Assembly (NCBI RefSeq): GCF_014204535.1
Contig: NZ_JACHLR010000003.1
Location: 186,001-250,000, forward strand
DNA length: 64,000 nucleotides
Origin: Novosphingobium chloroacetimidivorans
Lineage (GTDB): Bacteria; Pseudomonadota; Alphaproteobacteria; Sphingomonadales; Sphingomonadaceae
Direction of reading: 5' to 3'
The position numbers and the translations under genes are program-made. Positions 42,745 to 51,710 of this stretch are shown one piece after another. A model generated the notes under the pieces. That model was not told the DNA's origin and searched no databases. It saw only the letters and a list, made by a program, of their open reading frames with translations. Position 1 is the stretch's first letter. Each line of letters begins with the position of its first letter.

Positions 42745-43704
42745 ATGAACGTGGCGAAGATCGGTTCTTTGGAAGTGAGTGCGCAGGGCTTCGGCGCGAT
42801 GGGCTTGTCCCACGTCTATGGTCAGGCCGATGAAGCGGAGTCGATCCGTACGCTCCATCGCGCGATCGATCTGGGCGTGACCTTCTTCGATACGGCCACC
42901 GGCTACGGCAACGGCCATAACGAGGACCTGCTCGGCCGTGCGATCGCGGGCCGGCGGGACGAACTGGTGATCGCCAGCAAGTTCACGCATGGCCAAGGTG
43001 GAGAAGGCCGCAAGGTTTCGGCACGCGAGGCGGTGGAAGCCAGCCTGCGCCGCCTCAACGTCGATCGGATCGACTTGTACTACCTGCATCGCGTCGACCC
43101 GGAGGTGCCGGTGACGGAGTCCGTCGGGCAGCTGGCGCAGCTGCGCGACGAGGGCAAGATCGGCGGCGTGGGCCTTTCGGAAGCGAGCGCATCGCAGCTC
43201 CGCGCCGCCCATGGCGAGACACCGATCACCGCGCTGCAAAGCGAATACTCGCTGTGGACCCGCGACGTGGAGGCCGAAATCCTGCCGCTCACGCGCGAGC
43301 TCGGGATCGGGTTCGTCGCGTACAGTCCGCTCGGTCGCGGCTTCCTGGCCGGCGCCGGCCCCGTCGAGGACAACGATCGCCGGCGAATCCACCCGCGCTT
43401 CCAGGACGAAGCGGTGGCGGCCAACGCACGCCGCCGCGTCACGATCGAAGGCGTGGCCGAACGGCTCGGCGTCACGCCCGCGCAAGTGAGCCTGGCCTGG
43501 GTGCTGTCCAAGGGCGTGGTGCCGATCCCGGGCACGCGGCACATCCGCCACCTGGAAGACAACTGGGCAGCCGGCACGATCAGTCTCGACGACGAGACGG
43601 TCGCCGAGCTCGAAGCCGCCTTCCCGCGCGGCGCGACCGTGGGCGACCGCTATCCCGCCGAGCAGATGGCTTTCGTCCCCGCTGCCGAGCCCGCGTTGTC
43701 CTGA
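42745..43704 (+). CDS. Aldo/keto reductase
   Basis: This 319-residue NADPH-dependent reductase has the family tetrad: Asp and Tyr in TFFDTATGYGNG, Lys in VIASKFTH and His in YYLHRVDPEV. The coenzyme-binding end reads VVPIPGTRHIRHLEDN. The ATG at 42745 is only 1 nt from AAAGG; the in-frame GTG at 42751 has better spacing and may be the real start. It is the first gene of the sulfonate operon, and the next gene overlaps its stop by 1 nt. It could reduce the aldehyde left after desulfonation of an alkanesulfonate, which fits the SsuD-like enzyme downstream. Confidence 0.9.
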   Translation: MNVAKIGSLEVSAQGFGAMGLSHVYGQADEAESIRTLHRAIDLGVTFFDTATGYGNGHNEDLLGRAIAGRRDELVIASKFTHGQGGEGRKVSAREAVEASLRRLNVDRIDLYYLHRVDPEVPVTESVGQLAQLRDEGKIGGVGLSEASASQLRAAHGETPITALQSEYSLWTRDVEAEILPLTRELGIGFVAYSPLGRGFLAGAGPVEDNDRRRIHPRFQDEAVAANARRRVTIEGVAERLGVTPAQVSLAWVLSKGVVPIPGTRHIRHLEDNWAAGTISLDDETVAELEAAFPRGATVGDRYPAEQMAFVPAAEPALS

Positions 43705-44801
43705 TGCCGATGCCGGCCGCCCGCTGGCCGAAGGGTTCGGCCGCGCTTGCCATCTTCGTGGCTGCGTCGGTGGCGGCGCTGTTCGCGTTGGCACCGGCCC
43801 GGCGCGCGGCGGAGGCGAAAGGCGGCCTGCCGCTCACCGCGCCGCTGCCCGACCGGGTGCCCAAGGGCGTGGTGCTGCGGGTCGGCGATCCGGTTTCGCG
43901 CTGGGTGTTCCGGCACAACGGCTGGGACAAGAAGCTGCCGTTCCGGATCGAGTGGGCGGAGATCACCGGCGGCCCGGATGTGACCGAGGCCTTCCACGCC
44001 GGTGCGCTCGACGTAGGGTTCGGCGCCAGCGTGCCGCCGATCCACGCGGTGTGGATGGGCATTCCGGTGCGGATCGTCGGCTTTCGCGAATATGCCGATC
44101 GCTCGCGCCGGCGCGCCTACGTGTTCGGGATCTCGCCCAAGGCGCAGATCCGCACGCTGGCCGACCTGCGGGGCAAGCGGATCGCCTTCAGCCCCAGCCA
44201 GGTGCAGGCGCAGATCGTGCTCCAGACGCTCAAGTACCAGGGCATCGCTCGCAAGGACGTGACGCTGGTGGAGCTGCCCTCCAGCACCGGCGGCGATGTC
44301 TACTCCGACGCGCTGGCGGCGGGCGTGATCGATGCCGCTCCGATCCGCGGCGACCTCGTGGCCGAACGCTACATCCGCAAGTTCGGAGCGCGGGGCGCGC
44401 GGCTGCTCGACCATCCTCCGTTCCGCGACGATGGCGCCGGCATCTACGTGCCCGAGACGGTACTGGCCGATCCCGGCAAGGTGGCCGCCCTGCGCGTGTT
44501 CGTGCGCTACTGGGGCCTGGCGCAAGCCTGGATCCGCACGCACCCGGACGAACTGGCCGCAGGCTACTACGTCAAGGACCAGGGCCTCTCGCCCGAGGAC
44601 GCGCGGATCATGGCCGGGTACACCAGCAACATCTCCGTCCCGCGCAACTGGGAGGGCGCGATCGCCTACGAACAGGCGGCGGTCGACACGCTCGGGCCCG
44701 AGACGAAGCACCCACGGCTCGATGCCGCCACTCTGTTCGACCGCCGCTTCGAAACCATCGCCGGCGATGCCGCTGCAACGGCGCAAGGAAAACAGCCATG
44801 A
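43704..44801 (+). CDS. ABC transporter substrate-binding protein (SsuA/TauA-like)
   Basis: This 365-residue periplasmic binding protein belongs to the aliphatic sulfonate/nitrate/taurine group. A signal peptide covers about 1-38 (ALAIFVAASVAALFALAPAR). Visible core parts are LDVGFGASVPPIHAVWMG, RTLADLRGKRIAFSPSQVQA and VTLVELPSSTGGDVYSDAL, the usual SsuA blocks. It overlaps the reductase stop by 1 nt and the permease start by 4 nt. With the permease and ATPase that follow it forms a complete importer; the ligand is probably a sulfonate because an SsuD-like enzyme is in the same operon. Confidence 0.9.
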   Translation: MPMPAARWPKGSAALAIFVAASVAALFALAPARRAAEAKGGLPLTAPLPDRVPKGVVLRVGDPVSRWVFRHNGWDKKLPFRIEWAEITGGPDVTEAFHAGALDVGFGASVPPIHAVWMGIPVRIVGFREYADRSRRRAYVFGISPKAQIRTLADLRGKRIAFSPSQVQAQIVLQTLKYQGIARKDVTLVELPSSTGGDVYSDALAAGVIDAAPIRGDLVAERYIRKFGARGARLLDHPPFRDDGAGIYVPETVLADPGKVAALRVFVRYWGLAQAWIRTHPDELAAGYYVKDQGLSPEDARIMAGYTSNISVPRNWEGAIAYEQAAVDTLGPETKHPRLDAATLFDRRFETIAGDAAATAQGKQP

Positions 44802-45676
44802 ACGCGCATTCCCATGACCTGCAGGTGCCGGTCGAAGTGCACGCAAGGACGCCGCCGCCGCCGCTTGCGCCGATCACGCAAACGGGCCGCTTGATCTTGC
44901 GCCAGCGACTGAGCCCAGGCACGCCGGCGCGCTACGGCATTCTGCTCGGGCCGGCGCTGCTGCTGCTGTACTGGTCGGTGCTCTCGATCACCGGCTTCCT
45001 CGATCCACGTATCCTGCCCGCGCCGTGGACGGCGGTAGGCACATCGATCGAGCTGATCCGCGAGGGCCGGCTCCAGACCAACCTTGCCGTCTCGACCTGG
45101 CGGGCGATGAGCGGGCTCGGCATCGGGGTACTGGTCGGTGCCGGACTGGCGCTCTTGTCCGGGCTGTCGCTGCTGGGCGGCTACGTCATCGACGGCCTGG
45201 TCCAGATCAAGCGCGGCATTCCCATACTCGCGCTGATCCCGTTCATGATCCTGTGGCTGGGCATCGGCGAGGCCATGAAGATCACGCTGATCGCCACCGC
45301 CGTGTTCTTCCCGGTCTACATCAACACCCACAATGCCCTGCGCGCGATCGACATCCGCCATGTCGAGCTGGCAGAGACGCTGGGCCTCAGCCGCTGGCAA
45401 TTCCTGCGCCGGGTGGTCGTGCCCGGATCGCTGCCCGGCTTCCTCACCGGTCTTCGCTTCGGCGTCACCTCGTCGTGGCTGGCGCTGGTGGTGGTGGAGC
45501 AGCTGAACGCCACCAGCGGCATCGGCTACATGGTCACCCTGGCGCGCAACTATGCGCAGACCGACATCATGCTGGTGGGCCTGGTGGTCTATGCCCTGCT
45601 GGGCTTCGGCTCGGACGCGCTGGTCCGGCATCTCGAAACGCGCCTGCTCGGCTGGCGCAGGACGTTGGGCAAGTGA
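44798..45676 (+). CDS. ABC transporter permease (SsuC/TauC-like)
   Basis: This 292-residue inner-membrane subunit has about six membrane segments and the cytoplasmic EAA-type loop ELAETLGLSRWQFLRRVVVP (about 190-209). IKRGIPILALIPFMILWLGI is typical of the sulfonate/nitrate transporter permeases. It overlaps the binding protein gene and the ATPase gene by 4 nt each (ATGA, GTGA), so the three subunits should be made in step. The N-terminal 45 residues are a Pro-rich cytoplasmic extension. Confidence 0.92.
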   Translation: MNAHSHDLQVPVEVHARTPPPPLAPITQTGRLILRQRLSPGTPARYGILLGPALLLLYWSVLSITGFLDPRILPAPWTAVGTSIELIREGRLQTNLAVSTWRAMSGLGIGVLVGAGLALLSGLSLLGGYVIDGLVQIKRGIPILALIPFMILWLGIGEAMKITLIATAVFFPVYINTHNALRAIDIRHVELAETLGLSRWQFLRRVVVPGSLPGFLTGLRFGVTSSWLALVVVEQLNATSGIGYMVTLARNYAQTDIMLVGLVVYALLGFGSDALVRHLETRLLGWRRTLGK

Positions 45677-46446
45677 GCGCCCGGTCCGCCCCGCCCGCCG
45701 TGCAAGTGCGCGGCCTGGTGCGCACCTTCACCTTGAAGGGCGTGCTCAACGGCATCGACCTGGATATCGCGCCGGGCGAGTTCGTGGCGCTGCTCGGCCG
45801 CAGCGGTTCGGGCAAGAGCACGCTGCTGCGCGCGCTTGCCGGGATCGACCACGAGGCGGACGGCGTCGGAGAGATCGTCCTGCCGGAGCGGCAGTCGGTG
45901 ATCTTCCAGGATGCGCGGCTCCTGCCCTGGATGCGCGTGCTCGATAACGTCGTGCTCGGCCTTGCAGGCAACGACGTCCGCGAACGCGGACGGACTGCGC
46001 TGGCCGAAGTGGGCCTTTCCGGACGCGAGCGGGCCTGGCCGCACGAACTGTCCGGTGGCGAACAGCAGCGCGTCGCGCTCGCCCGGGCGCTGGTCCGCGA
46101 ACCCAAGCTGCTGCTGGCCGACGAACCGTTCGGCGCGCTCGATGCGCTCACCCGCATCCAGATGCACACTCTGCTCCGGCGCCTGTCGGACCTGCACGAC
46201 CCGGCGGTCCTGCTGGTGACGCATGACATCGACGAGGCCATCGTCCTCGCCGACCGGATCGTCCTCCTCGACCAAGGGCGGCTCGCCGCCGACCTGCGGG
46301 TCGAGCTGCCGTCGGCCGGCCCCGCGCGGCAGGATCGCATCGCCGGTCTGCGCCGCGACCTCCACCGCCTGCTCGGCGTGGAGGACGCGCCGGCGGAACA
46401 CCGCGACCACGCGGCTGTCGTCACCACATTGCGAGGACAATCATGA
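45673..46446 (+). CDS. ABC transporter ATP-binding protein (SsuB/TauB-like)
   Basis: This 257-residue ATPase has Walker A GRSGSGKST (about 41-49), the Q-loop VIFQDARLLPWM, the signature LSGGEQQRVALARAL, Walker B LLLADEPFGALDALT and H-loop VTHDIDEA. DARLLPW is characteristic of the nitrate/sulfonate/taurine subgroup. The GTG start at 45673 overlaps the permease stop; longer readings upstream lie inside the permease. The C-terminal tail of about 40 residues is family-variable. Confidence 0.93.
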   Translation: MSARSAPPAVQVRGLVRTFTLKGVLNGIDLDIAPGEFVALLGRSGSGKSTLLRALAGIDHEADGVGEIVLPERQSVIFQDARLLPWMRVLDNVVLGLAGNDVRERGRTALAEVGLSGRERAWPHELSGGEQQRVALARALVREPKLLLADEPFGALDALTRIQMHTLLRRLSDLHDPAVLLVTHDIDEAIVLADRIVLLDQGRLAADLRVELPSAGPARQDRIAGLRRDLHRLLGVEDAPAEHRDHAAVVTTLRGQS

Positions 46447-47294
46447 CATTCGAAACCACGCTGGCAGCGGACCGCAGCGACACTCTGCGCGAAGTGCGCC
46501 TGCACGACCGGTACCGGGACAGGCTCGACCTCCCGGTTGCGTGGAACGAGACCCTGGACACCATCGTCTCGCACCGCTCCGTCCGCGCCTATCGGCCCGA
46601 CCCTTTGCCGGCCGGCACGATCGAGCTGCTGGTGGCGGCTGCGCAGTCGGCGGCGAGTTCGTCCAACCTCCAGCCCTGGAGCGTCGTCGCGGTCGAAGAT
46701 CCGGAACGCAAGGCACGCCTCGCCGCCCTCGCCGGCAACCAGAAGCAGATCCTCCAGGCTCCATTGTTCCTGCTGTGGATCGTCGACCACAATCGCCTTC
46801 ATCGGAACGGCGAAAGGCTCGCGACACCCGCCGAAGGGCTGCACTTCCTGGAAAGCTTCCTGCTGGGTGCGGTGGACACTTCGCTGGCGGCGCAGAACGC
46901 GGTGGTGGCGCTGGAAGCGATCGGCCTTGGCAGTTGCTACATCGGCGGCATCCGCAACAATCCCGCCGAAGTCGCGGCCGAACTCGGCCTGCCGCCGCAC
47001 GCGTTCGCCTTGTTCGGCCTGACCGTCGGTTACCCCGACCCGGACGCACCCGCATCGGTCAAGCCGCGCCTGCCGCAGGAGGCCGTGCTGTTCCGCGAGC
47101 AGTACGGAAGCCCGGAGAACGCCCCTGCCATCGCCGCATACGACCAGCGTCTGCGCAGCTTTCAGCGCGAGCAGGGCATGATCGAGCGCGACTGGAGCGA
47201 ACAGGCCAGCCAGCGCGTGCGCGGGGCCGACTCGCTCGCCGGGCGCGATGTGCTGCGCCAGGTCCTGAGCGGCCTCGGCTTCCGGCTCGACTGA
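46443..47294 (+). CDS. Nitroreductase-family flavoprotein, possible FMN reductase
   Basis: This 283-residue FMN-binding oxidoreductase of the NfsA/FRP type shows VSHRSVRAYRPDPLPAGTIE (about 42-61), the FMN contact AQSAASSSNLQPWSVV (about 67-82), AVDTSLAAQNAVVALEAIGL and SCYIGGIRNN. FRP-like relatives deliver reduced flavin to monooxygenases. The SsuD-like enzyme next door needs FMNH2 and no SsuE gene is present, so this protein is a good candidate for that job. It overlaps the ATPase gene by 4 nt. Confidence 0.87.
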   Translation: MTFETTLAADRSDTLREVRLHDRYRDRLDLPVAWNETLDTIVSHRSVRAYRPDPLPAGTIELLVAAAQSAASSSNLQPWSVVAVEDPERKARLAALAGNQKQILQAPLFLLWIVDHNRLHRNGERLATPAEGLHFLESFLLGAVDTSLAAQNAVVALEAIGLGSCYIGGIRNNPAEVAAELGLPPHAFALFGLTVGYPDPDAPASVKPRLPQEAVLFREQYGSPENAPAIAAYDQRLRSFQREQGMIERDWSEQASQRVRGADSLAGRDVLRQVLSGLGFRLD

Positions 47295-47340
47295 CCCCCG
47301 CGATCCTTACCAACTCTCCTGCCTAACTTCGGAGCTTCCC

Positions 47341-48453
47341 ATGGCGACATCGTCCGAATTCCTCTGGTACATCCCCAATCAGGTCGAAGGCGGCCATCGC
47401 GGCGACGTCAGCGACGGCGATCCGGCCAGCCTGGAGACGCTCACCGAGCACGCCGAGGCGCTCGAGCAGCATGGTTGGAAAGGCGCACTGATCGGCACCG
47501 GCTGGGGACGGCCGGATACCTTCACCGTGGCCGCCGCGCTCGCTGCGCGGACCAGGACGTTCGAGCCCCTGATCGCGATCCGTCCCGGCTACTGGCGTCC
47601 GGCGAACTTCGCATCCGCAGCGGCGACGCTCGACCAGCTCACCGGCGGGCGCGTCAGGATCAACATCGTCTCCGGGCAGGACAACCTCGCCGCCTATGGC
47701 GACAGCGAGGGCGACCAGGCCCACCGCTACGGGCGCACCAAGGACTTCATGCGGTTGGTCCGCCGGCTCTGGACCGAAACCGACGTGACGTTCGAAAGCG
47801 AGCATTTTCGCGTCAGTGGCTCGACCGTCACGCCGCGCATCGCTCCGCGGGGCGAGCGCCTCCACCCCCGGCTCTACTTCGGGGGCGCCTCGGAGGCGGC
47901 CGAACGCGTCGCCGCGACAGAAGCGGACGTGCAGCTGTTCTGGGGTGAGCCGCTGGACGGCGTGGCCGATCGCATTGCCCGGCTGAAGCGGCTCAGCCGC
48001 GATCTCGACCGGGACCTGCCGCCGCTCGAATTCGGCCTGCGCATCACCACGCTGGTGCGTGACACGACCGAGCAGGCCTGGGCCGACGCGGAAGCCAAGG
48101 TCGACGCCATGGCCGCGCGGCAAGGCCTGGATCAACATCGCGGTGCGCCGGCCGTCGGCCAGCAGCGGCTGCTCGACCTTCAGACGCGTGGCGACGTGCT
48201 GGACGACAACCTCTACACCGCGCCGGGCCGCTACGGCGGTGGCGGCGCGGGGACGACCTGGCTGGTCGGATCGGCAGAGGATGTCGCACGCTCGCTGCGC
48301 AAGTATCGCGACCTGGGCATCACCCACTTCGTTCTCTCGGACACGCCGTACTTGTCCGAGATCGCGCGCCAGGGCGACCAGCTGCTGCCGCTGCTGCGCG
48401 ACGAACCGGTCACGGCCGCCGAGCGCGTGCTGCAGCCTGGCGAAGTGGCCTGA
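47341..48453 (+). CDS. FMNH2-dependent alkanesulfonate monooxygenase (SsuD-like)
   Basis: This 370-residue luciferase-like monooxygenase would use FMNH2 and O2 to cut C-S bonds, giving an aldehyde and sulfite. Family blocks visible are FLWYIPNQVEGGHRG, ALIGTGWGRPDTFTVAAAL, IRPGYWRPANFASAAATLDQ, RVRINIVSGQ and RYGRTKDFMRLVRRLWT. AAPGRYGGGGAGTTWLVGSA-like text near the end (about 296-314) matches the SsuD flexible loop region. It starts 46 nt after the flavoprotein gene. It is a little shorter than E. coli SsuD (about 381), and the substrate range cannot be told. Confidence 0.9.
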   Translation: MATSSEFLWYIPNQVEGGHRGDVSDGDPASLETLTEHAEALEQHGWKGALIGTGWGRPDTFTVAAALAARTRTFEPLIAIRPGYWRPANFASAAATLDQLTGGRVRINIVSGQDNLAAYGDSEGDQAHRYGRTKDFMRLVRRLWTETDVTFESEHFRVSGSTVTPRIAPRGERLHPRLYFGGASEAAERVAATEADVQLFWGEPLDGVADRIARLKRLSRDLDRDLPPLEFGLRITTLVRDTTEQAWADAEAKVDAMAARQGLDQHRGAPAVGQQRLLDLQTRGDVLDDNLYTAPGRYGGGGAGTTWLVGSAEDVARSLRKYRDLGITHFVLSDTPYLSEIARQGDQLLPLLRDEPVTAAERVLQPGEVA

Positions 48454-48489
48454 GCAGGACCCGCGGTCGAGCCGACGAGACACGGGCAG

Positions 48490-49752
48490 ATGACGGACGA
48501 CAGGCGCGACCGGGAAGTCCCGGTCGCCGGCGGCGGGCTGCTGCATCGGCGCGCGTTGCTGATGGCAGGCGCGATTACGGGCGGCGGGCTGGCGACAAGC
48601 GTGTTCGCCGCCGGCCGTTCTCCGCCGCCTGCCTCGATGCTGCAGCCGGGCGCGGCGTTGTCCGGCTATGGCGCCAGGTCACGATCCGGCGCGGCGATCC
48701 AGCGGATCGTGCCGGAACTGCCGTTCCCCGGCACGGGATCTTCGCGCACGCCGCTGCAGCTGCTGGAAGGCACGATCACGCCCAACGGGCTGCACTTCGA
48801 GCGGCATCATAATGGTGTACCCCAGATCGACCCGGCCACGCACGAGCTGCTGGTCCACGGCCTTGTCCGCCAGCCGCTGCTGTTCCGCTACGAGGACCTG
48901 CTGCGCTATCCGCGTGAGAGCCGCGTGCTGTTCCTGGAGTGCTCCGGCAACAGCGGCGCGCTGGGCGCGCCCGAACCCGTGCAGGCCAGCGCGGGGCAGC
49001 TCAACGGGCTGGTGTCGGGGGCCGAGTGGACCGGCGTGCGGCTCTCCAGGCTGCTCGGTGAGGCCGGGCTGACCGGCGAGGCCGCATGGGTGCAGGCCGA
49101 AGGCGCCGACGCGGCCGGTATGGTGCGCAGCATCCCGCTTTCGATCTGCCTGGACGATGCCATGGTCGCCCTGTTCCAGAACGGCGAGCCGCTGCGTCCC
49201 GAGCAGGGTTTTCCGATGCGGCTGCTGTTGCCGGGCATCGAGGGCAATGCCTCAGTCAAGTGGCTGCGCCGCCTCAAGGTCATGGCCGCGCCTGCCTTCT
49301 CGCGCGAGGAGACCTCGAAGTACACGGACCTGCTGCCGGACGGAAAGGCCGAGCAGTTCTCGCTGCGCATGGGGGTCAAGTCGATCATCCTGAACCCGTC
49401 CTACGGTCTCGATCTGCATGGCGCGGGCTACCAGGAGATCAGCGGCCTGGCCTGGTCCGGGCGCGGAAGCATCCGCAAGGTGGAAGTCAGCGCGGACGGC
49501 GGCGCGACCTGGGGCGAGGCAGCGCTTGGCGGCCCGGTCCTGCCAAAGGCCCTGACGCGGTTCCGCATGCCCTGGCGCTGGAACGGCGCACCCGCGACGC
49601 TCATGAGCCGCGCCACGGACGAGACCGGCGCAGTCCAGCCGCTGCGCGCAGCCTGGCTCGCGCAGTCCGGCGCCAGCAAGGGCTATCACAGCAACGTCGT
49701 GCAGAGTTGGCGCGTCCAGGCCGATGGCAAGATCGCGCATGTCTACGCCTGA
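48490..49752 (+). CDS. Sulfite dehydrogenase, molybdenum subunit (SoxC/SorA-like)
   Basis: This 420-residue periplasmic molybdopterin enzyme would oxidise sulfite to sulfate. A Tat-like leader is seen at HRRALLMAGAITGGGLA (about 19-35). The molybdenum-ligand Cys is C151 in LFLECSGNSG. Further blocks are ERHHNGVPQIDP, GLVSGAEWTGVRLS, PMRLLLPGIEGNASVKWLRR and the dimerisation domain (IRKVEVSADGGATW). The next gene is a c-type cytochrome overlapping its end by 14 nt, the SoxCD/SorAB layout. It would detoxify the sulfite released by the SsuD-like enzyme. Confidence 0.92.
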   Translation: MTDDRRDREVPVAGGGLLHRRALLMAGAITGGGLATSVFAAGRSPPPASMLQPGAALSGYGARSRSGAAIQRIVPELPFPGTGSSRTPLQLLEGTITPNGLHFERHHNGVPQIDPATHELLVHGLVRQPLLFRYEDLLRYPRESRVLFLECSGNSGALGAPEPVQASAGQLNGLVSGAEWTGVRLSRLLGEAGLTGEAAWVQAEGADAAGMVRSIPLSICLDDAMVALFQNGEPLRPEQGFPMRLLLPGIEGNASVKWLRRLKVMAAPAFSREETSKYTDLLPDGKAEQFSLRMGVKSIILNPSYGLDLHGAGYQEISGLAWSGRGSIRKVEVSADGGATWGEAALGGPVLPKALTRFRMPWRWNGAPATLMSRATDETGAVQPLRAAWLAQSGASKGYHSNVVQSWRVQADGKIAHVYA

Positions 49753-50338
49753 CCGGGTGATCCTCGGCGGTGTCGCGGCGCTCGCCTTGTCCTGCGCCGC
49801 CGTCTACGCGCATCTGAACTCGCGAAGGGTCGATAGCCCGCAACTGGGACGTCCGGCGTCGCCGGACGTGATCCGCCGGATGGATATCAGCGTCGGCGCC
49901 GACGGCGGTGGCTTGCCCCCAGGCGCGGGAACGGTGGCACAAGGCCGGGCGACGTACGCGGCCAAGTGCCAGATGTGTCACGGCGAGGCCGGAACCGGCG
50001 GCATCGCGGATCCTCTGACCGGCGGGATCGGCTCGCTGGCGACGGCCAAGCCGGTCAAGACAGTGGCGAGCTACTGGCCCTATGCACCGCCGCTGTTCGA
50101 TTACATCCGCCGGGCCATGCCGCTGACGGCCCCGCAGTCGCTCAAGGATGACGAGGTTTATGGCCTCGTCGCGTACCTGCTGTCGGTCGATGGCATCGTC
50201 GCACCCGATGCCCGGCTGGATGCAGGGTCACTGACGCGGATCAGAATGCCCAATCGCAAAGGCTTCATCAGCCTTGAGGACCGCGACTTCGACGGCAACG
50301 CCGAGCGCATTGCTCCGCCTGTAGAGGGCGCACGGTAG
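49739..50338 (+). CDS. Cytochrome c subunit of sulfite dehydrogenase (SoxD/SorB-like)
   Basis: This 199-residue c-type cytochrome starts at ATG 49739 inside the sulfite dehydrogenase gene. An N-terminal membrane or signal segment (VILGGVAALALSCAAVYAHL) precedes one heme site KCQMCHGEAG (C77-x2-C80-H81). A likely Met ligand lies in RRAMPLTAP. It should accept electrons from the molybdenum subunit and pass them to the respiratory chain. It is the last gene of the sulfonate operon; no clear terminator follows. Confidence 0.9.
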   Translation: MSTPDRVILGGVAALALSCAAVYAHLNSRRVDSPQLGRPASPDVIRRMDISVGADGGGLPPGAGTVAQGRATYAAKCQMCHGEAGTGGIADPLTGGIGSLATAKPVKTVASYWPYAPPLFDYIRRAMPLTAPQSLKDDEVYGLVAYLLSVDGIVAPDARLDAGSLTRIRMPNRKGFISLEDRDFDGNAERIAPPVEGAR

Positions 50339-50428
50339 CTGATCATGCGGCGATGGGCGAAGGCTGATGTTTGTTCGATAGATGCTTGGCATTGCCGCGG
50401 ACGAGAGACCATCAACGGCCAAAACGGG

Positions 50429-50757
50429 TCATTGTGTAACGGAATATCGAATCGGGAACTTTACCTGTTTCCCGGCAAGGCGCTGCTTCACTCGTAGCTT
50501 TGAAGACAGGCACATCACCGCTTCACGAAGAGCCGGAGGCCACCCCTCTGCGCGGCATCGGATCAGTTGGCCCGTGCGGTCCACTCCGCAAACTAAGGCG
50601 ACGTCGCCGATGTCTGGATCCGTAGCGCGGGGCGCGCACACCGTTAAAGCACGCAACGACGGGGTTTCACCCAATCGCTACGTTGAAGCTGAAACGTCGG
50701 TGGACCCGCGCCTACCAAGGCTACCAGTAGGATGGCCGGAAGTATCGTCTTGCTCAT
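50429..50757 (-). pseudogene. Small secreted TonB-C-like protein, frameshifted
   Basis: From ATG 50757 the minus strand reads a signal peptide (MSKTILPAILLVALVGAG) then PPTFQLQRSDWVKPRRCVL and a stop. Another frame from 50674 carries the body: LRALTVCAPRATDPDIGDVA, LVCGVDRTGQLIRCRAEGWP and the end QVKFPIRYS. That body resembles short sphingomonad secreted proteins with a TonB-C-like strand pattern (C-V-x-x-x-G-x-L-x-x-C). The two frames would join if one base were restored near AAACCCC (about 50668). It is either a real frameshift or a homopolymer sequencing error. Function unknown. Confidence 0.5.
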
Positions 50758-50935
50758 CACAGCACACCGCTCTTTTTGCCTCTATTGAAACTCGCATGTC
50801 TTGCGGCAGCTAACCACCCTTTCCGGTCGTCAGCTTCGCCGGATGGTGTTCCCAAAGGCGGACGGGCGGCTTACGCCCAAACGCGGAAGTTCGACGCGGA
50901 GTTGCCTCGCCCTGAAAGCGGACGAGAAGTAGCCG

Positions 50936-51328
50936 TCAGCCTGACCAGCGCGTGCGCGGCTCGGCTATGGCGAGCGCAATGGTCTTCGCGTCTCGTTCTT
51001 CGATGTCGATCACGTGCTTGGCCGAGAAGGGAAGCTCAGTTCCAAGCCAGAACTCGTCGTTCTCAGCAATCGCGGAGGGTTCGTTGTCAAGGACCCCAAG
51101 ATACCCGTCTGGTGTTCGCTCTCGAACAAGAACCCACATGCGCTCGACTGAGACATTCTCGTCCGCGTTGTCGACGCTGATGCGAAAAATGAGCTTTGCA
51201 AGATCGCCAGCTTCAAGGCCTTGTCGCCTATGCCGCTCAGGTATCCAGAAGGTATCAGGTGCTTCGGCGTGATAAGCCTCCCCATCTTCAAGACACCACC
51301 CGTCGATCTCAAAGTCTGGCTCGCGCAT
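50936..51328 (-). CDS. DUF2314-like protein, function unknown
   Basis: This 130-residue cytoplasmic protein reads TFWIPERHRRQGLEAGDLAK then LIFRISVDNADENVSVERMW and VLVRERTPDGYLGVLDNEPS. The ERMWV and LDNEP blocks with a following beta-strand (LPFSAKHVID) fit DUF2314, a small domain also found in some immunity-like proteins. No catalytic motif is visible. It is isolated between the frameshifted gene and an outer-membrane protein gene. Base composition is below that of the core genes. Confidence 0.65.
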   Translation of the reverse strand: MREPDFEIDGWCLEDGEAYHAEAPDTFWIPERHRRQGLEAGDLAKLIFRISVDNADENVSVERMWVLVRERTPDGYLGVLDNEPSAIAENDEFWLGTELPFSAKHVIDIEERDAKTIALAIAEPRTRWSG

Positions 51329-51710
51329 CGGACGAGCTTAGCGCCATAGCGTGAGTCCGCAATGTGCTACCGATCTCCCGAAAGCCGCCTGACCGCTTTC
51401 CACCAAGTTCGGCCGTTCCGGGGCCCCATACTGTCGAGATAGTGCCTAGCTCGAACGCGAACCCCAAAGCCTGCCCTGGTTCATCCTCATGAGGCATCTC
51501 AGGGCCATTTCGACAGTCGGTCGCCCCTTCCGCACGTTGAGAAGGGCCAGGGATCGGGAAGCTGCAGCACTGGCGTGTGTCAGCTCCGCGCGACGTTCTG
51601 GCCCTGAGGGCGGGGCGAGCTGTCAAACGGCGCTCCCCATTGCTATCGCCCACGCCGGGAACCGGCCCTGTGCTGGCGCTCTTCGCCTGCAAGTTCGAGA
51701 GGGGTCTTCG
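51329..51710. other. 382-bp stretch without a convincing gene
   Basis: Frames through this stretch have no consistent codon bias or recognisable motif. It should hold the promoters for the divergent DUF2314-like and outer-membrane protein genes. I see no clear -35/-10 pair, hairpin or repeat. Confidence 0.55.

Noticed and set aside
50382..50813. 143-codon plus-strand frame
   Set aside because: It opposes the frameshifted secreted-protein remnant, lacks codon bias and shows no motif.
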